Source: a virus
Virus record (IMG/VR): IMGVR_UViG_3300002052_000002
Span: 1 to 64,000 of that record
DNA length: 64,000 nt
Strand: one strand, 5' to 3'
Shown: positions 7,286 to 15,601 of the stretch, one piece after another
How positions within the stretch are numbered: position 1 is the first letter of the stretch
How the letters are laid out: every line of letters begins with the position of its first letter
Notes under the pieces: generated by a model
Database searches by the model: none
What the model saw: the letters and a program-made list of their open reading frames with translations, nothing else
What the model was told of the DNA's origin: nothing
Position numbers and translations under genes: made by a program

Positions 7286-8973
7286 CCTGCATGCCCTTCG
7301 CTTTCTACTTGCTTAACGCATTCATCATGCTTTTGGCAGTATAGACAACTATGTCTTTTATATTTGAGCATTACATTAAATGGCTCATACTCTCCACAGA
7401 CATACGCTCTATCTCCAAATTTATCAAACTTATCTGCGGATTGACGATTGCTGCCTACATTCTTATTTGTATTGCTGGCGTTTCCTTCAACTGGAACAGG
7501 GAGATTCTTTACTTCTTGTTTTGCCTGGTCTACTGTATCTTTCCCCTCTTGCTTATCTCTTTCATAGACACTTTCAAGAACTCTCTGTTCTATCTCATCG
7601 ACATTCGTGAAATCGAATCTCATTATTTCGTCTTCTACTTTAGTTTTTCCATGCTTTATTGTGAAGACGATTTCAACATCGTCTATTCCAATGAAGTCAT
7701 ATCCTTCTAATTCTTTTGGCATTTTATCGTCGTCTGGAGCAAGAGTTATAGCAATGATGTTGTCTCTGTGGTCGAGATACGCCCGTATGAAAGTTGTCTC
7801 TCTACGTTGGTAGGAATATCCTTGAACAAGGCCAATTTCTCCCTCAGCGATAGCGTCGTCAATATCCATGAGGAAATGTTTCTTCGCCTCTTGGTCCCAT
7901 TTCTTTGCGAGCTGCCTATCTGTACTGACATAACCTTTCCCAGAAGTTAGCTTTACCCAATCGTTGAAATCTTTAGAATTTCCATCGAACCAAAACTTAT
8001 TATGTTTCTCTGTGAAAGGAAATTCTTGATAGTCTAACCACGCTTGGATGTCGGGGTCAAAGTAATATCCATATTCCTCATCAGTCTTTGGGTCAAGTAG
8101 CTGAGTTGTATTACTTTCGTCCTTGTTCTTATCTTTATCTGTATTCCTATTGTATCTATCTCTCCAATGTTCTCCTTCAGAATATCCGTCCCATCCATTC
8201 CATCCATGACCCCCTATATAACCATGTCCAGCTCCATAGAAATATCTAGATTTGGTTTTGTATGTAAAAAGCTCTTTGATTTCGATAGGATTTACAGATA
8301 TCTCATACATAACTTCATCTTTCATTCTGAGGACTGTTCCATCTGGGAATCCATTAAATCCCCCACTATTGAGGAATTTTGGAATCGAATTGAATATGAT
8401 ATCATCGTCAGATGCAAAGATTATCATCTTTCTATGGGGACGAAATCCTAAATATACTGGAGAAACATACCTTGTGATAAAAATCTTATGCGGGTTCTTC
8501 TTTTCCAGTATAACGAAAGACCCACTACCATATCCAAGCCAAGGCATGGCTTTTTCCATCCCTTCCGTTTCTACATAGGATAGAAAGATTTCTGTATCAA
8601 CCTCACCCTGATACTTGTAATCTTTCAGCTTTGGCAAAGAATGAAGCATACCATTATGGATGGCATAGTAATGTTCAGACTCTACTGGATGGTTATTGAC
8701 ATTATCTTTCTCTGACCCCATTGTGGCAGCTCTGACATGTCCGAAAGCTAATACAGCTTTACCTAATGGTTCCATGAATTTATGCATATGAACTTTGTCA
8801 TAGTTCTCTGCATCTAATGGAGCTTTATGTGTAGTTATATTCCCTTCTTTATCCACACAAAGTAATCCAGTAGCATCACGACCTCTGAGTCTTGAGTTAT
8901 ACATAAGCCTTCGGAATACTTCAGCATTCTCTTTCTTTGGCTCTGGTGTAACGAATCCGAAAATACCGCACAT
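7282..8973 (-). CDS. Class II glutamine amidotransferase
   Basis: A 563-residue Ntn-hydrolase. Cys2 follows the initiator Met (MCGIFGF), and the class II motifs are in order: RGRDATG (about 30), GHVRAATMG (about 78), NNHP (about 92) and HNGM (about 105). The family releases ammonia from glutamine for a partner synthase or amidates a product. Residues about 250-290 are glycine-rich, and the long C-terminal half, ending in CLYCQKHDEC, matches no synthase domain I know; it may be the acceptor or channel domain. Only two bases separate it from the upstream amidoligase gene, so the two are co-translated and probably work in one pathway. Confidence 0.9.
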   Translation of the reverse strand: MCGIFGFVTPEPKKENAEVFRRLMYNSRLRGRDATGLLCVDKEGNITTHKAPLDAENYDKVHMHKFMEPLGKAVLAFGHVRAATMGSEKDNVNNHPVESEHYYAIHNGMLHSLPKLKDYKYQGEVDTEIFLSYVETEGMEKAMPWLGYGSGSFVILEKKNPHKIFITRYVSPVYLGFRPHRKMIIFASDDDIIFNSIPKFLNSGGFNGFPDGTVLRMKDEVMYEISVNPIEIKELFTYKTKSRYFYGAGHGYIGGHGWNGWDGYSEGEHWRDRYNRNTDKDKNKDESNTTQLLDPKTDEEYGYYFDPDIQAWLDYQEFPFTEKHNKFWFDGNSKDFNDWVKLTSGKGYVSTDRQLAKKWDQEAKKHFLMDIDDAIAEGEIGLVQGYSYQRRETTFIRAYLDHRDNIIAITLAPDDDKMPKELEGYDFIGIDDVEIVFTIKHGKTKVEDEIMRFDFTNVDEIEQRVLESVYERDKQEGKDTVDQAKQEVKNLPVPVEGNASNTNKNVGSNRQSADKFDKFGDRAYVCGEYEPFNVMLKYKRHSCLYCQKHDECVKQVESEGHAG

Positions 8974-8974
8974 T

Positions 8975-10654
8975 TTAAATTCCCTCCGTTTCTTGGATTG
9001 ATGCTTGTAAAATCCAACCTATCCTTCTATATAGTCTTTCATTCTTTTTAGCCCCCTGTGCCCAGATAGTAGGGAATAGAATAACCACATCTGGATATGG
9101 AGCTTGCCCACGCCGTTGTGTTAAATATTGGTAATCTTGAGAATACTTCAATAAATCATCCACTGTCTTATAATTTAGATGCTCGATATAATGTAGCCTT
9201 GCCACTCTATCTAATTGTTCAATTGCTTTCCTTGAGATTCCGAAGCTGACCAGAGAGTTACCACTATACTCTATCTGGACAGATATATTGTGTCTCAATC
9301 TGCAAGGAACAGGAGTGAAATATTTCTTTATATCGGCATTCCTAGAGATAATAGTAATAGAAGAGCGTCGCTTCTTCGCTATTCTCCAGTTTGGAGCGAT
9401 ATCGACTCCTTCCAATTTAACCTTACCTTTGTTCGTTACAAACATTTCGATGAACATATCTATATCTTTTTTGTAGGCATAATATAATGGGAGGGATTTT
9501 AATGTATGAATCGTCTCTCCATCTTTATATGCCCCATCGTATACCGCTTTAGTCAAAGCATATGTAGTCACAATGATACATTGGCACATATCTTCAGATA
9601 CTATATAAGAAGGTAATTGTCTCCATTCCCATCCACCGTGTGGCTTGTTCGGTCTAAACGCATCACGGCCACCTTCTCGTATAATGTCTGTAAGGTCATT
9701 TCTGATTCCAGTTTGATGTTTAAGTACATATATGCCAATATGCTTGTGTAATAGATGTGGTAATTCTTTAGGATACGATTTCTCACTGAAATGGATATGC
9801 CCGCCAGTATTTACTTTAGTTCCACCACCAGCAAAGATGAGAGATTCAGGTGGAATCGATTCTGAATTGAGAAGTTTCCTCATTACCCTTTTGATATTTC
9901 TCATCAAGTGATAAGGACTTCTGCCAGGGTCTGGACGTATCTCTCCAGTTTCTAGATGACCATCAGTTCCAATCTCTTTACCACCATGGAAAAATACATT
10001 AGCTCCAATGAGCCGTCCTCTCTTATCTATTATCTCAAATTCTGGGTCAGCCCCAACGAGTAAAGATTTGGAGAATATCCTACCAGAAGTTCGTACTTCG
10101 TGGATTTTAGTAAGAATATCTTTCATAAGTGGCACAAACTTTTGGGCAAGATGGGTAATGTCTGAAAGCCATAATAGATTAACTTTCAGGTTATAAAATC
10201 CCATCTCACTTCGGTCAGCATCATTTATAAAAGTGATATCCTTCTGAATATTTCCAGGCAGTTCTATATATTCTTTCTGGTAGCGATGAGATAATGGAAT
10301 GGTAACAGTGATTGGTACGAATCTTGGAGTCTTTATGCGAAGATGGGCAAGGATTTCACTTCTATTATATTCCCTTGTAGTTGCAGTTCCTTCATCATAT
10401 TCGCAGTAGATATAGATTGTGTTTGGTTGTAAGATACCGTAGCCTTGTGTTCCATCTGGATGTGGGTCATCCAGTCTTCTCATATGGTCGACACTATATT
10501 CTTTCATATCTCTACTAAGTACCATAACACCATTATGAGATACAATAGTTTTTAGTTCGCACCGTCTGATTAGAGGAGCCAATTCTTCTACAGCATCCTT
10601 TGTACAACCTTCATGCTCCATCAAGATTTCAATAGGATACTTAGCTCCTGTCAT
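8975..10654 (-). CDS. phiEco32-type COOH-NH2 amidoligase (559 aa)
   Basis: Glutamine-synthetase-fold amidoligase. Signature motifs are GADPEFE (about residue 203), GTDGHLETGEIRPD (about 230), TGGHIHF (about 285) and WEWRQLPS (about 345), the acidic and His residues that bind ATP and metals in this family. These enzymes join a carboxyl to an amine, probably on a peptide or amino-acid substrate. The first 200 residues are a distinct N-terminal region. It sits directly upstream of the glutamine amidotransferase, and a second amidoligase lies at 15602-16873. The substrate is not deducible from sequence. Confidence 0.85.
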   Translation of the reverse strand: MTGAKYPIEILMEHEGCTKDAVEELAPLIRRCELKTIVSHNGVMVLSRDMKEYSVDHMRRLDDPHPDGTQGYGILQPNTIYIYCEYDEGTATTREYNRSEILAHLRIKTPRFVPITVTIPLSHRYQKEYIELPGNIQKDITFINDADRSEMGFYNLKVNLLWLSDITHLAQKFVPLMKDILTKIHEVRTSGRIFSKSLLVGADPEFEIIDKRGRLIGANVFFHGGKEIGTDGHLETGEIRPDPGRSPYHLMRNIKRVMRKLLNSESIPPESLIFAGGGTKVNTGGHIHFSEKSYPKELPHLLHKHIGIYVLKHQTGIRNDLTDIIREGGRDAFRPNKPHGGWEWRQLPSYIVSEDMCQCIIVTTYALTKAVYDGAYKDGETIHTLKSLPLYYAYKKDIDMFIEMFVTNKGKVKLEGVDIAPNWRIAKKRRSSITIISRNADIKKYFTPVPCRLRHNISVQIEYSGNSLVSFGISRKAIEQLDRVARLHYIEHLNYKTVDDLLKYSQDYQYLTQRRGQAPYPDVVILFPTIWAQGAKKNERLYRRIGWILQASIQETEGI

Positions 10655-10678
10655 TCTAACACCTCCTTTGCTTTAGAT

Positions 10679-10909
10679 TTATAACCACCATTTCTTGTCA
10701 CCCCGATTATTCATTGTTCGACTGAAAGCAGTTGAAATTGCCTCAGAGACTCGCTCATCGACATAGTTTTCGATTTGCTGAATCATAGGAAATACTTCCG
10801 CATCAACAGCATCCTGACTCCATCTGGCAATCTCATCATCAGATTTTCCGCGAGTCACGCTCTCTACTATCTCTCTGGCAATTTCTTCCAGCCGTCGTTC
10901 AGATAACAT
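10679..10909 (-). CDS. Small acidic helical protein (76 aa)
   Basis: Helical, acidic protein (RRLEEIAREIVESV, then YVDERVSEAIS) ending KKWWL. It lies 24 bases upstream of the amidoligase gene and is probably in the same transcript. No family recognised; a small adaptor role is conceivable but not shown. Confidence 0.65.
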   Translation of the reverse strand: MLSERRLEEIAREIVESVTRGKSDDEIARWSQDAVDAEVFPMIQQIENYVDERVSEAISTAFSRTMNNRGDKKWWL

Positions 10910-10926
10910 CTTCTAGCCTCCTTTCT

Positions 10927-11364
10927 TTATTTAGCTGTTCGTTGTACAAAAAGGACATCAACCATGATAGTGCATCCCTCCAATGCTGCATCTGTCACTG
11001 TCATATCAGTATCTTTCGATTTCCTAACATATTTGCCAACTGTGTTCATAGTCTCATCCGATAAGGACGCAACAAGAAGGCATTGGTCATTCCCAATTTT
11101 GCAAGGAATTAGGTCTTTCTTACCAAATCCTATTAGTTTCCGCATCCACTCAAAAGTTTCTAAATCTGTTTTCTTAAATGCAATGATTTTGACCATTTTA
11201 CCTCCTAACACTTTCTTGAGTTTTGGCTTCTTATGCTTTCTGCCCATACTCCCATCTCTCCTTTTAGGGATTATTAGACTGACAATAGAATAGAATAGTA
11301 ATCCTACCAAGAATAAAACTATTAGAACCATAACTCCACAGAAGTTTTTAACTCTATCAATCAT
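10927..11364 (-). CDS. Membrane-anchored protein with nested in-frame starts
   Basis: Starting at ATG 11364 (site AAGGAG), the product has a membrane segment (VMVLIVLFLVGLLFYSIVSLII) followed by a basic linker and a soluble domain. Two further in-frame ATGs carry good ribosome sites: 11247 (preceded by GGAGAG) and especially 11196 (AGGAGGTAAA). The latter would give an 89-residue soluble form (MVKIIAFKKTDLETF). Either one gene makes membrane and soluble forms, or two genes have fused. Function unknown. Confidence 0.65.
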   Translation of the reverse strand: MIDRVKNFCGVMVLIVLFLVGLLFYSIVSLIIPKRRDGSMGRKHKKPKLKKVLGGKMVKIIAFKKTDLETFEWMRKLIGFGKKDLIPCKIGNDQCLLVASLSDETMNTVGKYVRKSKDTDMTVTDAALEGCTIMVDVLFVQRTAK

Positions 11365-11512
11365 ACTTCTCCTTGCCACAGATAGTACATCTCCATTTGA
11401 GTGGCATACCTTTCGCAGTTTTCATCTGATTGCAGAGTCGATACCCCTTTCCGTATTTCTTATCCTGATAGTCATCGTTACAATCACATTTCCTCAACGC
11501 TGTCATAGCCAT
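11357..11512 (-). CDS. Zinc-ribbon microprotein (51 aa)
   Basis: Starts MAMTALRKCDC; the Cys set is CDC, a single C near 27, and CTIC near 42. Its stop overlaps the start of the membrane protein gene (ATGATTGA). The ribosome site GGGAG precedes ATG 11512. Basic and Lys-rich; may contact nucleic acid. Confidence 0.65.
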   Translation of the reverse strand: MAMTALRKCDCNDDYQDKKYGKGYRLCNQMKTAKGMPLKWRCTICGKEKYD

Positions 11513-11523
11513 ATCTCGCTCCC

Positions 11524-11820
11524 TTAAATAACGTATAGAAATTGGCTATAATTGTAGACTGTTGGGCATTGTTCCACTTTATATTTAAATATACGTCCAC
11601 GCCACCATTTTCTATATTTGTTCCAGCTCCCTGCTACGTCCTCAGCATGTCCATATGAAGTATAAATTACCTTTGGACGACCATAAAGTGTAACCATCCA
11701 TAGTGTAGTTGGGTATATCCGCCGTATATCTTTTGCAGCGTAATCTACTATTGGAACTAGCGTCATATCAAAGCCCAATAATGTAGTCTTTATGGTTCCT
11801 TTATGTTCTACGACTTTCAT
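11524..11820 (-). CDS. Hypothetical protein, MKVV start (98 aa)
   Basis: I start at ATG 11820, with GGGGATGAT upstream and directly after the stop of the neighbour at 11822. The MKVVEHKG N-terminus is a variant of the MKIL signature. Rich in Tyr and Trp and probably beta-rich. A longer frame to 11925 would overlap the neighbour by 100 bases and is unlikely. Confidence 0.6.
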   Translation of the reverse strand: MKVVEHKGTIKTTLLGFDMTLVPIVDYAAKDIRRIYPTTLWMVTLYGRPKVIYTSYGHAEDVAGSWNKYRKWWRGRIFKYKVEQCPTVYNYSQFLYVI

Positions 11821-11821
11821 A

Positions 11822-12076
11822 TCATCCCCACAATTGTTCATAAAGATAGGCAATATATCTGGTTCCTTGATGGAAGTTGTGGCAAGCAGTGGGATAAAGA
11901 CGAGTACCTTCACATTTCGTGTCATTTAATTCTTGTGCTAGCTTCTCCAACTCATTAGGATTATTAGTTAAATCCTCCCTAATCCACCAGATTCTGTAGC
12001 CTTTTATTGAATTATCTCGATTCTTTTTGAATGTTTGCTGAGTAAGATATTTTGGCAGATGGTTTAGAATTTTCAC
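11822..12076 (-). CDS. MKIL-type hypothetical protein (84 aa)
   Basis: GTG start at 12076 gives MKILNHLPK; the GTG overlaps the stop of the GNAT gene (GTGA). Contains WWIREDLTNNPNELEKLAQEL, probably a helix pair, then scattered Cys and His. Unknown function. Confidence 0.65.
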   Translation of the reverse strand: MKILNHLPKYLTQQTFKKNRDNSIKGYRIWWIREDLTNNPNELEKLAQELNDTKCEGTRLYPTACHNFHQGTRYIAYLYEQLWG

Positions 12077-12606
12077 TTAATCTCCTTCATCCATACATCA
12101 GTGCCTCGATTTGTAAGCCAAACTTTGCGCCATCTAGTTCTTTTCATAGATTTCGCAGCAACAAGATTATCAGCTTGTACACGAGCTACCATTATATCTA
12201 TCCCATGAGTTTTTGCAATCTCCTCTTTCATAGCATGGAGAACATAAGAATAACCTTTATCACGATATTTCTCCTCAATGCGCATCCCAGAAGAATATAT
12301 GATAAAATTATCTCCACTTATTTCTCCAGCAAGAGTAAGACAGAAACTCCCAAAATAATCACTGAATTTTGCATTGGGAGTTCTAGTATAGATATTCACA
12401 GTTACTCTTTCTCCCCCATCATTTCCTGAATTGAACCAAAGTCTCAAAGAAGCTCCAGATGGTAATAGAACTTTCCAATTATCGAAGACTTTTTCTATGG
12501 ATTCTCTATGGAAAAGTTCTCTTTCCCAAGCATTCTTTTCAACCTTGAGTTTCTTTTCATGCTTAGATACTGTCACAAACATACTATCATTTTGTAATAC
12601 CTTCAT
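12073..12606 (-). CDS. GNAT acetyltransferase, MKVL start (177 aa)
   Basis: The GNAT acetyl-CoA loop region is MRIEEKYRDKGYSYVLHAM (about residues 105-123), followed by a strand and VQADNLVAAKSMKRTRW, where the C-terminal GNAT helix grips CoA. The family transfers acetyl or another acyl group to an amine. The glycine signature is weak (RDKGYS instead of R-x-x-G-x-G/A), so activity is likely but not certain. It starts MKVLQND, a variant of the shared N-terminus. GTGA and ATGA overlaps couple it to neighbours, including the ATP-grasp gene, suggesting a shared pathway. Confidence 0.7.
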   Translation of the reverse strand: MKVLQNDSMFVTVSKHEKKLKVEKNAWERELFHRESIEKVFDNWKVLLPSGASLRLWFNSGNDGGERVTVNIYTRTPNAKFSDYFGSFCLTLAGEISGDNFIIYSSGMRIEEKYRDKGYSYVLHAMKEEIAKTHGIDIMVARVQADNLVAAKSMKRTRWRKVWLTNRGTDVWMKEIK

Positions 12607-13319
12607 TCTTCTCTCCTTTCTAAGAAATTGTGTATGGCGTTAACGAATCGGCGAGCATTTATATCGCCAAATTCTGGTCGGCTATTAACCTCAAGAACAT
12701 ATAAGTTTCTTCCCTGCATAATAATATCTACCGCACCAAAATCATATTCTAATGCTCTCAACGCTGCCTCTCCTATATTTTTGACGTTTCGACGCAGACC
12801 TCTTTCTTCTCCAACTCCGCCCCATCTTGCTCCTCTATGTTCATTCCATCTGAAGTCCCCATTGGCAGGGGCAAACTTTTCCATAAAGAAAGCCATTATG
12901 CGATGAACCATCATCGCTCTGAACTCTCTATCCTTCTCTATATATTCCTGATATAATTGGTCCCGTTTGAAGCCAGGTCTATTAGTCAATCTCATGCCAG
13001 TTCCCATCTGTCCTACATCTGGTTTAACTACCAAGCGTGGATTACCTGCTCTCTCCCACTGTGCTCTAGTATTATAGACAGTTGGGACAGCAACTCCAGC
13101 ATTTGTAAATAAACGATTCTGCTCTACTTTTCCAATCACTAATCGTGGATTGAGAATTCTCACTCCATTTGGATAGTGTCCTTGGAACCTGCCATGATTA
13201 GCTCCCCATCTTACGATAGTATCACCACGACCAGCTCTTCCATTATAATGTCGCCATCCTCCAATATCAGCAATCCTTCTCCAAGTAGTTAAATGTGCGT
13301 CTGCATCGATGTAAATCAT
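12603..13319 (-). CDS. ATP-grasp ligase (RimK/YheC-like)
   Basis: A 238-residue ATP-grasp protein. RLVVKPDVGQMGTGMRL (about residue 97) is the nucleotide-binding Lys plus flexible glycine loop, and YVLEVNSRPEF (about 212) is the metal-binding E-x-N motif preceded by FGAVDII. ATP-grasp ligases make amide bonds through acyl-phosphates. ATG 13319 overlaps the previous stop (TAATG) and has AAAGGAG upstream; 26 extra codons in a longer frame are rejected. Its company (GNAT, amidoligases, amidotransferase) suggests peptide or amino-acid ligation. Confidence 0.85.
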   Translation of the reverse strand: MIYIDADAHLTTWRRIADIGGWRHYNGRAGRGDTIVRWGANHGRFQGHYPNGVRILNPRLVIGKVEQNRLFTNAGVAVPTVYNTRAQWERAGNPRLVVKPDVGQMGTGMRLTNRPGFKRDQLYQEYIEKDREFRAMMVHRIMAFFMEKFAPANGDFRWNEHRGARWGGVGEERGLRRNVKNIGEAALRALEYDFGAVDIIMQGRNLYVLEVNSRPEFGDINARRFVNAIHNFLERREE

Positions 13320-13618
13320 TAGCGTCGTCTCCTTTCTTTGAATAAGAAGAATTCTAATTCTGATTCGGAAATGCACCATATAGAACCATCTTCGCACTCT
13401 ACTTCCATAAAATCTGTTGTGCAGTCTTCACATAAATCAGGTTCTATTAATCTATCATTGTGGTCGGAATAACTATCCTTTGCACATTTCCTATATCCTA
13501 CTATTTTACGCCAATAAGGTTCTTCTTCGTCCTCCGTATCTTCTACATATGCAAGATATGAACCTATTGGTGCTAATTCCTCAACTGTCTTGTGATTTTT
13601 CTGCTTCAATATTTTCAT
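13319..13618 (-). CDS. MKIL-type acidic protein (99 aa)
   Basis: Starts MKILKQKN, the same first seven residues as the 4848-5078 product. An acidic stretch (EDTEDEEEPYW) and a CEDC cluster are followed by SELEFFLFKERRRR. Overlaps its upstream neighbour by 38 bases and the ATP-grasp start by one. Unknown function. Confidence 0.65.
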   Translation of the reverse strand: MKILKQKNHKTVEELAPIGSYLAYVEDTEDEEEPYWRKIVGYRKCAKDSYSDHNDRLIEPDLCEDCTTDFMEVECEDGSIWCISESELEFFLFKERRRR

Positions 13619-13838
13619 CGGCTGATTCCTCAAATTCAGCATCTATTACGTTGGCATCTCTGCCAGGTAATAGTGCTCTACCTCCCTTCATTAGGTACGT
13701 AGTGTCAGAAGTTAGACTTACTTTCTCTACATCACAACCAAGCTCTGCAGCGACGTCTTTCACTTGGTCTAGGATGTATTCGAGGTAGTCCATATCATCA
13801 TCGTGAATTTGAATGTCAAGTTCTATCTTCGCCTTCAT
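13581..13838 (-). CDS. Hypothetical protein (85 aa)
   Basis: Starts MKAKIELDIQIHDDD. Predicted alpha/beta with a helix YLEYILDQVKDVAAEL and an acidic tail; overlaps both neighbours by more than 20 bases. No domain recognised. Confidence 0.65.
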   Translation of the reverse strand: MKAKIELDIQIHDDDMDYLEYILDQVKDVAAELGCDVEKVSLTSDTTYLMKGGRALLPGRDANVIDAEFEESADENIEAEKSQDS

Positions 13839-14259
13839 CTTCCTCCCCTATTTGATAGTAATATTCTTCGTCCTCTTCATCCTCAAGCTTATCGCCTCTG
13901 AGAATTCTTTCTATTATATCTAGTGGGATTCCCCTCTCTTTTAAATCCTCTATATAGACTTCATATGGGTCTGTTATAATCATCAACTCAAAGTTTGGGG
14001 AACTATTTCCACATTCTCTGCATTCATATCTATCTATTTCAATTTGTTGATGCTCCTCATCTAAATTTTCTTCAGCTCTTCCAAACTCATCAACAAGTGA
14101 TATTCCCCTAACAGTTGATGTCCACATGGCGACTATGTTCTCTGGAGCTCTACAGGCAACACACCAATACCTACCTCCACCGCCTACACTACTCAGCCAC
14201 TCATCATACGTGGGGATATTTATTTCTTTCTTCTCTGGTTTGTTTAGAATAATTTTCAT
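13816..14259 (-). CDS. MKII-type zinc-finger protein (147 aa)
   Basis: Starts MKIILNKPEKKE. CVACRAPE near residue 33 and CRECGNS near 78 make a zinc finger split by a long acidic insertion. The C-terminus is extremely acidic (EDEEDEEYYYQ). Coupled to the upstream gene by ATGA. Possibly a nucleic-acid mimic or adaptor; not assigned. Confidence 0.65.
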   Translation of the reverse strand: MKIILNKPEKKEINIPTYDEWLSSVGGGGRYWCVACRAPENIVAMWTSTVRGISLVDEFGRAEENLDEEHQQIEIDRYECRECGNSSPNFELMIITDPYEVYIEDLKERGIPLDIIERILRGDKLEDEEDEEYYYQIGEEDEGEDRT

Positions 14260-14510
14260 AACCCATACCTCTCAATCTCTTCTATATCTGTCAATAGCAT
14301 CCTTTCTCTTGGAAAATGCTTCTTGACGATTCTACACATATTATATGTGTAATCGCAGGAAGCATCCGCCCTAAACATCTCTATGAATTTATAATTTTGC
14401 CCCCTGAAATCTAAACTAAGTTCTCGAACTTCTAAATCATCTGGTCTTTCTGAGGCGATGACGATTCCTTTTTCAGTTGCTGGATGTTTAAACACCCAAA
14501 AGTATGACAT
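14256..14510 (-). CDS. MSYFW protein, paralogue of the 14670-14873 gene
   Basis: ATG 14510 follows GGGAG and overlaps the previous stop (TAATG). The N-terminus MSYFWVFKH with downstream GIVIASERPDDLEV and LSLDF matches MKYFWLRNH, GIIREASDNAVDF and LSIEF in the nearby gene. This is a local duplication of a small alpha/beta protein of unknown role. Confidence 0.65.
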   Translation of the reverse strand: MSYFWVFKHPATEKGIVIASERPDDLEVRELSLDFRGQNYKFIEMFRADASCDYTYNMCRIVKKHFPRERMLLTDIEEIERYGL

Positions 14511-14683
14511 TATTTTCTCCCTATTTTCATTCTGCGAAGGATTTCTTCTTTGATTCTCTCCCTCTCTTCTCCCCACTTCACATTATCACCTTTACGGTAA
14601 TTTCGCTCTTGCAACTTGGTAGCTAATAAGAGAGACCGTAACAATGCCTCATCATCAAATTCTCCATAGTTATAGCTGACCAT
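14510..14683 (-). CDS. Basic microprotein (57 aa)
   Basis: A strong GGAGG site lies before ATG 14683. Mostly helical and basic at the end (ERIKEEILRRMKIGRK). It lies between the two MSYFW/MKYFW paralogues and overlaps both. No family recognised. Confidence 0.6.
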   Translation of the reverse strand: MVSYNYGEFDDEALLRSLLLATKLQERNYRKGDNVKWGEERERIKEEILRRMKIGRK

Positions 14684-14873
14684 TCTGCACCTCCTTTGTT
14701 GCTACATCTGTGGCCTCTACTTTATAGATTGTGTGGATATGTTTAGTTTTCAGGAAGAACTCAATTGATAAACCAATAAAATCCACAGCATTATCTGATG
14801 CTTCCCTAATTATACCTCTATCTACCCCTGTCCAATACTTATCAGAATGGTTTCGAAGCCAGAAGTATTTCAT
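14670..14873 (-). CDS. MKYFW protein, paralogue of the 14256-14510 gene
   Basis: A 67-residue protein with the same pattern as its neighbour: MKYFWLRNH, GIIREASDN, LSIEFFL, then KVEATDV opposite FRADASC. Stop and start overlap by one base with the next gene upstream. Function unknown. Confidence 0.65.
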   Translation of the reverse strand: MKYFWLRNHSDKYWTGVDRGIIREASDNAVDFIGLSIEFFLKTKHIHTIYKVEATDVATKEVQNGQL

Positions 14874-15151
14874 TATAACCCCCTAACACATACTGGAAAT
14901 CCTTTAGATTCCTGTGGTTCCTTTGGCATATCTGAATCTTCCTCTAATGTTTCTCTATGGGAAGCTAATGCAAGTCTCATACCTATTCTATCTTTGTTGA
15001 AATACTTGCATCGTTTCCACCAGTCTTCCCCCCGCTTTTTCGTTGGGAAAGTTTCAATCCAGATGACCTCTCCGTCTTCTTTCCTAAAGACAAACATAAG
15101 CCACCAATGGAATTCCAGCATTTTTCTACCACATTGATCTTGATTTATCAT
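14873..15151 (-). CDS. Hypothetical protein (92 aa)
   Basis: Trp-rich first half (EFHWWLMFVFRKEDGEVIWIE) then a helical, charged region. ATG 15151 has GAGG about nine bases upstream; ATG 15121 is an alternative. Overlaps the zinc-ribbon gene by 26 bases. Unknown family. Confidence 0.6.
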   Translation of the reverse strand: MINQDQCGRKMLEFHWWLMFVFRKEDGEVIWIETFPTKKRGEDWWKRCKYFNKDRIGMRLALASHRETLEEDSDMPKEPQESKGFPVCVRGL

Positions 15152-15320
15152 TTCCTTTATCCTCCTCTTCTGGAGTAAAAAGGAGTTTGAAGAATACTTT
15201 CTTACAATCTGGACATTCCATCCTATCGAAAGTAGAATGTATTTTAATCGTAGCCACTCTTACCAATTCGACATGCTTTTTACAGCGAGGACAGAAATGT
15301 ACTATCTTGTCACTTTCCAT
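15126..15320 (-). CDS. Zinc-ribbon microprotein (64 aa)
   Basis: CPRCKKHVE near residue 10 and CPDCKKVF near 36 form a tidy ribbon; the tail is charged (EEEDKGNDKSR). Overlaps the cyclotransferase-like gene by 11 bases. Function unknown. Confidence 0.7.
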   Translation of the reverse strand: MESDKIVHFCPRCKKHVELVRVATIKIHSTFDRMECPDCKKVFFKLLFTPEEEDKGNDKSRSMW

Positions 15321-15600
15321 TCTTCACTCGGTCTCCTCTATACCATACATTTTCTTTTCTAGCTGGAGTCTGTACAAACATCTGCACATCGTCTCCATCT
15401 AGTCTGCCAATAACTACAGGGATGAACAACGCAGTGTATTCCCACGCACAGAGAGGCTCGAATTCTTTCTCAGGAATCTCATAGACTTCTCCATGTATTC
15501 CTTTGAATTCTGCTGCCTGTATAAATTTCCCACCCATCTGTTTCATCTTCCACTCGTTCTCAGCACCCCTTATAAGAGTGCCCCATACGAATAATTTCAT
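15310..15600 (-). CDS. Gamma-glutamylcyclotransferase-like (GGCT/AIG2 fold)
   Basis: FVWGTLIRG at residues 4-12 matches the F-V-Y-G-T-L-R-x-G substrate loop of GGCT/AIG2 proteins. GEVYEIPEKEFEPL and CAWEYTALF follow, placing the expected catalytic Glu near residue 53, then FIPVVIGRLDG. At 96 residues it is near the small end of the family. GGCT enzymes release 5-oxoproline from gamma-glutamyl amines. It lies two bases from an amidoligase gene, an association that makes sense if the pathway builds or trims gamma-glutamyl conjugates. Confidence 0.7.
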   Translation of the reverse strand: MKLFVWGTLIRGAENEWKMKQMGGKFIQAAEFKGIHGEVYEIPEKEFEPLCAWEYTALFIPVVIGRLDGDDVQMFVQTPARKENVWYRGDRVKNGK

Positions 15601-15601
15601 T

